A stretch of 15,967 bases of DNA, taken from Crenothrix polyspora (lineage in GTDB: Bacteria > Pseudomonadota > Gammaproteobacteria > Methylococcales > Methylomonadaceae). The notes below the pieces were generated by a model. The model did not search any database and was not told the DNA's origin. It worked only from the letters and a program-made list of their open reading frames with translations. The number at the start of each line of letters is the position of its first letter. Position 1 is the first letter of the stretch. Where the stretch lies: assembly GCA_945903675.1 (NCBI GenBank), contig CAMDOP010000038.1, positions 1 to 15,967 of the forward strand, given 5' to 3'. A program made the translations under genes and the position numbers. Of this stretch, positions 13,490 through 15,967 are shown piece by piece.

Positions 13490-15616
13490 CTAACTCTCAG
13501 AACATACAGGCCATTTCCAGTCTTGCTTAGTGCGAGCATCAAATTCATCACGACATTCCTGAAGAGTAGGTAATGCGTAACAGGTTACTCCACTTAATTT
13601 CTTATCCCGAATATTTGGAACCAATTTGTTCAATGCAATGCCAAAGCTAATAGCGGTTTGTTTCCATTTAGAAGGCTCTTGGCGTTGAAACTCATTGAAA
13701 GCAGCAAACAAGATATTTTTCTCAATGATACTGTCCTTCCATGATCGGGGTAGTATTTTGTTTTCGTCAAACCGAGATCGCTTAAACAACTTACCACTTT
13801 GGAGTACCGAATACCAAAATCGTTGCACAGTATCCATGGACAAAAGCTTCTGATTTGCCAGCTCATCAGTGCGGGGATAGTCAGCCAGCTTCACCCCAAT
13901 TAAGTCATATTGCTGGAGGTAATGTAAAAGCTTTTCACGGCCACCATTAACCATTTCTTCTTGGATTTTTGAGAAATAATCATGATTTTGCCGGTATTTA
14001 TCTGAAGCACGCATTACAAAGAACCGACGTTCCTCCATTCCTGCAGGTACCATCCAATTATTGTTGGTCGCCATAAATAGACGATTATGGTTTTTGACAA
14101 CATAAGCGTCTTTCCCTTTACCTTCAATCATCAGTGTGTCTTCAGTAATCAGGCCTTTTAAAACACCTTCAGCGCTTTTATCTCCAGCCCAGAACGATTC
14201 ATCTACGAAAACAAGCATACCTTCAGTTAAGTGGGAATTGAACCGACCGGTTAGATGACTGCTTTGAGTCAGATGTACAAAGTGCCTTCCAAACAAAGCC
14301 CCGAAGTTGTTAATAAAAACGCCTTTTCCAACACCTTGTGATCCCAAAATAGCAACCGCCACACCTGGTCTAGGTCGTAATTGTACGGCATCAGCCATCA
14401 AGGCAATTAAGTGGTCATACACCTTAGTGTCGCCATTCGCGATGACTTCATAAACATGATTAAGATACATTTCGATACTACCTTGAGGTTTAGCCTTAAC
14501 AGCAAAGCCACGATATAAATTAAGGAGTTTATCGCCGTGATCTTTACCAGGATCGAATACTATTCCTTCAAACTTCAGTCGCTCAGGATGTTCGAGCCAT
14601 ACGCTAATGATATCTTTGTAAATGGGCTTTTCACCTTTATAGCCGATGATAATTTTGTCATGCGCATAATGCTGCTTCAACGCATACGGCATCATAAGCT
14701 CAATAGTATGACGACATAGAGAAGGATCGAAGCGGTTCACCTCCACAATCATAAAATTACTTTTGGACAACACAGTTGCGTATCGTTGGTTGAGTTCCAA
14801 CACGCGATTTCTAATTATCTGATCAATTTCAGATAGCTCAACTTCTGGAGAAGGCTGCCATTTCGGTGTTTTCATTATCAAATTAATTAAATCATTTTTT
14901 GTTCCGCCGGCATCAATCCAGTCAGAAATATCACCTTTTTCAGGTAATCCCGCCAAGTTCAATAACTTAATTCCCTTAGCATGTGGATACAAATTTGCAG
15001 CAACTAATTCAGCCTTCTGCCTACCAGGTCTGTCGTTATCGGGAATAATTACCACTTTAGCCCCTACAAAATATTGAGCATAGCAATCTTGCCATTTGAG
15101 TCCAAATGCAAAGGTGGTTGCTGTGAGACCTAAATAATCGATAACGTTTTCACTGTCTTTTTCACCTTCAACTAATATAATAGACTTATTAATTTTAATA
15201 GCCTTTAGAAGATTAATGAGATTATATGGGACTAATTCTATATTTTTGACGTTGTTAATGTATTTTTCACCTAATCTTCTTCTTACATAAAACTCCTTAG
15301 ATTCCGTGCGCACTATTTCAAAAATTAGCTTATTTTTTTGATCTAGATATTTATAGACTATTGCAATATCAGAATTAGTTGTGCGGCGGTATAAGTCTGA
15401 TGGCTTAAGATCTAGTGTGCGCAAAATTTCATCAAATTTACAACCGGCATGACAATACAAGAGCACTCGACCATCATGGCCTTCAGCAATACTTAAGCTT
15501 GGTCGAGTATCGTTATGTGCTGGGCATAACCCCATATTTTTGTCACCATGTTTTTTTACTTCTTTAATACTAGATAATATTCTGTCTATAGGATTAATAT
15601 GATTTAACTTATTCAT
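13490..15616 (-). CDS. Primase-helicase: CHC2 zinc finger, TOPRIM and D5-like/DUF5906 helicase
   Basis: I place the start at the ATG at 15616, with AAGGA 8 bases before it (708 residues); the longer frame from a TTG at 15652 has no ribosome site. A CHC2-type zinc finger comes first (GLCPAHNDTRPSLSI, then LLYCHAGC). The TOPRIM motifs IILVEGEKDSENV and VVIIPDNDRPGRQK follow. The C-terminal half is a superfamily 3-like helicase with Walker A GSQGVGKG and Walker B MLVFVDES, then an ATNNNWMVP sensor segment. The protein would prime and unwind DNA for autonomous replication of an integrative element, phage satellite or plasmid, like P4 alpha and ICE primases. Nothing follows it in the direction of transcription before the IS at 13418. 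It is probably functional. Confidence 0.85.
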   Translation of the reverse strand: MNKLNHINPIDRILSSIKEVKKHGDKNMGLCPAHNDTRPSLSIAEGHDGRVLLYCHAGCKFDEILRTLDLKPSDLYRRTTNSDIAIVYKYLDQKNKLIFEIVRTESKEFYVRRRLGEKYINNVKNIELVPYNLINLLKAIKINKSIILVEGEKDSENVIDYLGLTATTFAFGLKWQDCYAQYFVGAKVVIIPDNDRPGRQKAELVAANLYPHAKGIKLLNLAGLPEKGDISDWIDAGGTKNDLINLIMKTPKWQPSPEVELSEIDQIIRNRVLELNQRYATVLSKSNFMIVEVNRFDPSLCRHTIELMMPYALKQHYAHDKIIIGYKGEKPIYKDIISVWLEHPERLKFEGIVFDPGKDHGDKLLNLYRGFAVKAKPQGSIEMYLNHVYEVIANGDTKVYDHLIALMADAVQLRPRPGVAVAILGSQGVGKGVFINNFGALFGRHFVHLTQSSHLTGRFNSHLTEGMLVFVDESFWAGDKSAEGVLKGLITEDTLMIEGKGKDAYVVKNHNRLFMATNNNWMVPAGMEERRFFVMRASDKYRQNHDYFSKIQEEMVNGGREKLLHYLQQYDLIGVKLADYPRTDELANQKLLSMDTVQRFWYSVLQSGKLFKRSRFDENKILPRSWKDSIIEKNILFAAFNEFQRQEPSKWKQTAISFGIALNKLVPNIRDKKLSGVTCYALPTLQECRDEFDARTKQDWKWPVCSES

Positions 15617-15652
15617 TTCATTATTCCTTGGCTTGGGATGAGGTGTAGTCAA

Positions 15653-15788
15653 ACAATTTATTGTTTTTATTTATAATAATATGATTCTGGCAAAAAATAT
15701 GACCCAAAGCCGAGCCATATTTAATAAGTAAAGTATTTCAGTTATGTATTGTTAAATCCTGGTTATTTGTTAAATATATGGGATTTTT
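15653..15788. other. AT-rich leader upstream of the primase gene
   Basis: The region is strongly AT-rich and contains a 9-base direct repeat TTGTTAAAT at 15749-15757 and 15767-15775, offset by 18 bases. It probably holds the primase promoter (minus strand, for example around 15670-15700), but I could not choose a convincing -35/-10 pair. Confidence 0.3.
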
Positions 15789-15917
15789 TTAATGATCCTC
15801 GGCATAGCTATCGGAGTAATATTTCTTAAAGTAATTTACTACATCCAGAAAGGCCTCAAGTTTTCTTCCTTGTATTTCAAATAGCATTTTAATTCGCGTC
15901 AGTATATATATATGCAT
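15789..15917 (-). CDS. Small hypothetical ORF upstream of the primase gene
   Basis: A 42-codon frame from the ATG at 15917 to TAA at 15789-15791, with an internal ATG at 15887 giving 32 residues (MLFEIQGRKLEAFLDVVNYF then KKYYSDSYAEDH). The shorter part has a plausible amphipathic helix and acidic tail, and the composition looks protein-like. Neither start has a ribosome site. In P4-like elements small regulators often precede the primase, but I recognise no family. It could also be chance in AT-rich DNA. Confidence 0.3.
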   Translation of the reverse strand: MHIYILTRIKMLFEIQGRKLEAFLDVVNYFKKYYSDSYAEDH

Positions 15918-15967
15918 TTATCAAGATTGGAATTGAAACATCGATGCGGAAAATGGAGATTTTAAGT

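Noticed and set aside
13630..14719. Frames of 78 codons (minus) and 60 codons (plus) within the primase gene
   Set aside because: Both are out-of-frame shadows of the primase-helicase gene.
1..15967. CRISPR array
   Set aside because: No regularly spaced repeats of 23-40 bases were seen; the only tandem repeats are the 9-mers near 12176.

Overview
The window is AT-rich (about 40% GC by eye) gammaproteobacterial-looking DNA. The protein families and base composition would fit the Legionellales (Legionella/Coxiella/Rickettsiella-like), but no gene here fixes the species. It joins the end of a surface-polysaccharide locus to an accessory region full of mobile-element and toxin-antitoxin genes.

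Left part (1-3530). A UDP-N-acetylhexosamine dehydrogenase, cut by the window edge, and a UDP-GlcNAc 4-epimerase form a two-gene operon that would make UDP-GalNAcA for a capsule or O-antigen (WbpO/WbpP or TviB/TviC type). Next comes an IS graveyard: a frameshifted IS21-type istA fragment and the 5' end of an IS66-type element. After that, on the minus strand, lies a ParD-like antitoxin gene with a RelE/ParE-type toxin gene. The toxin gene is broken by one extra A in a run of seven.

Junction (3481-3726). The 3' half of a tRNA-Lys gene, with its terminator but no 5' half, is followed by repeated TGTAATT-type motifs. This is what an integrative element leaves at its distal end after entering the 3' end of a tRNA gene. 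Its orientation puts the element to the right of 3576, with the intact tRNA-Lys expected beyond 15967.

Element cargo (3576-15967). In order: a UPF0175/DUF3368 (PIN) toxin-antitoxin pair; an AbiE pair (abiEi-abiEii) with a clear promoter and a palindromic operator; a module of DUF2787 (interrupted by a nonsense codon), a papain-like cysteine-peptidase-like protein and a RadC/JAB protein; a XerC/D-like tyrosine recombinase; a small plasmid/ICE-type conserved protein; a Fic protein with an HTH, Gln at the catalytic His position and two palindromic operators at its 5' end; a complete IS1-family-like element with 29-bp terminal repeats and an 8-bp target duplication; and a CHC2-TOPRIM-helicase primase typical of P4-like satellites and ICEs. 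Inverted and tandem 9-nt repeats around an AT-rich tract next to the IS may be a replication origin, once closer to the primase gene.

The likeliest places for something undescribed are the DUF2787/peptidase-like/RadC module, the Fic gene with its double operator, and the possible origin. The broken toxin gene, the DUF2787 nonsense codon and the IS remnants show that parts of the region are decaying.
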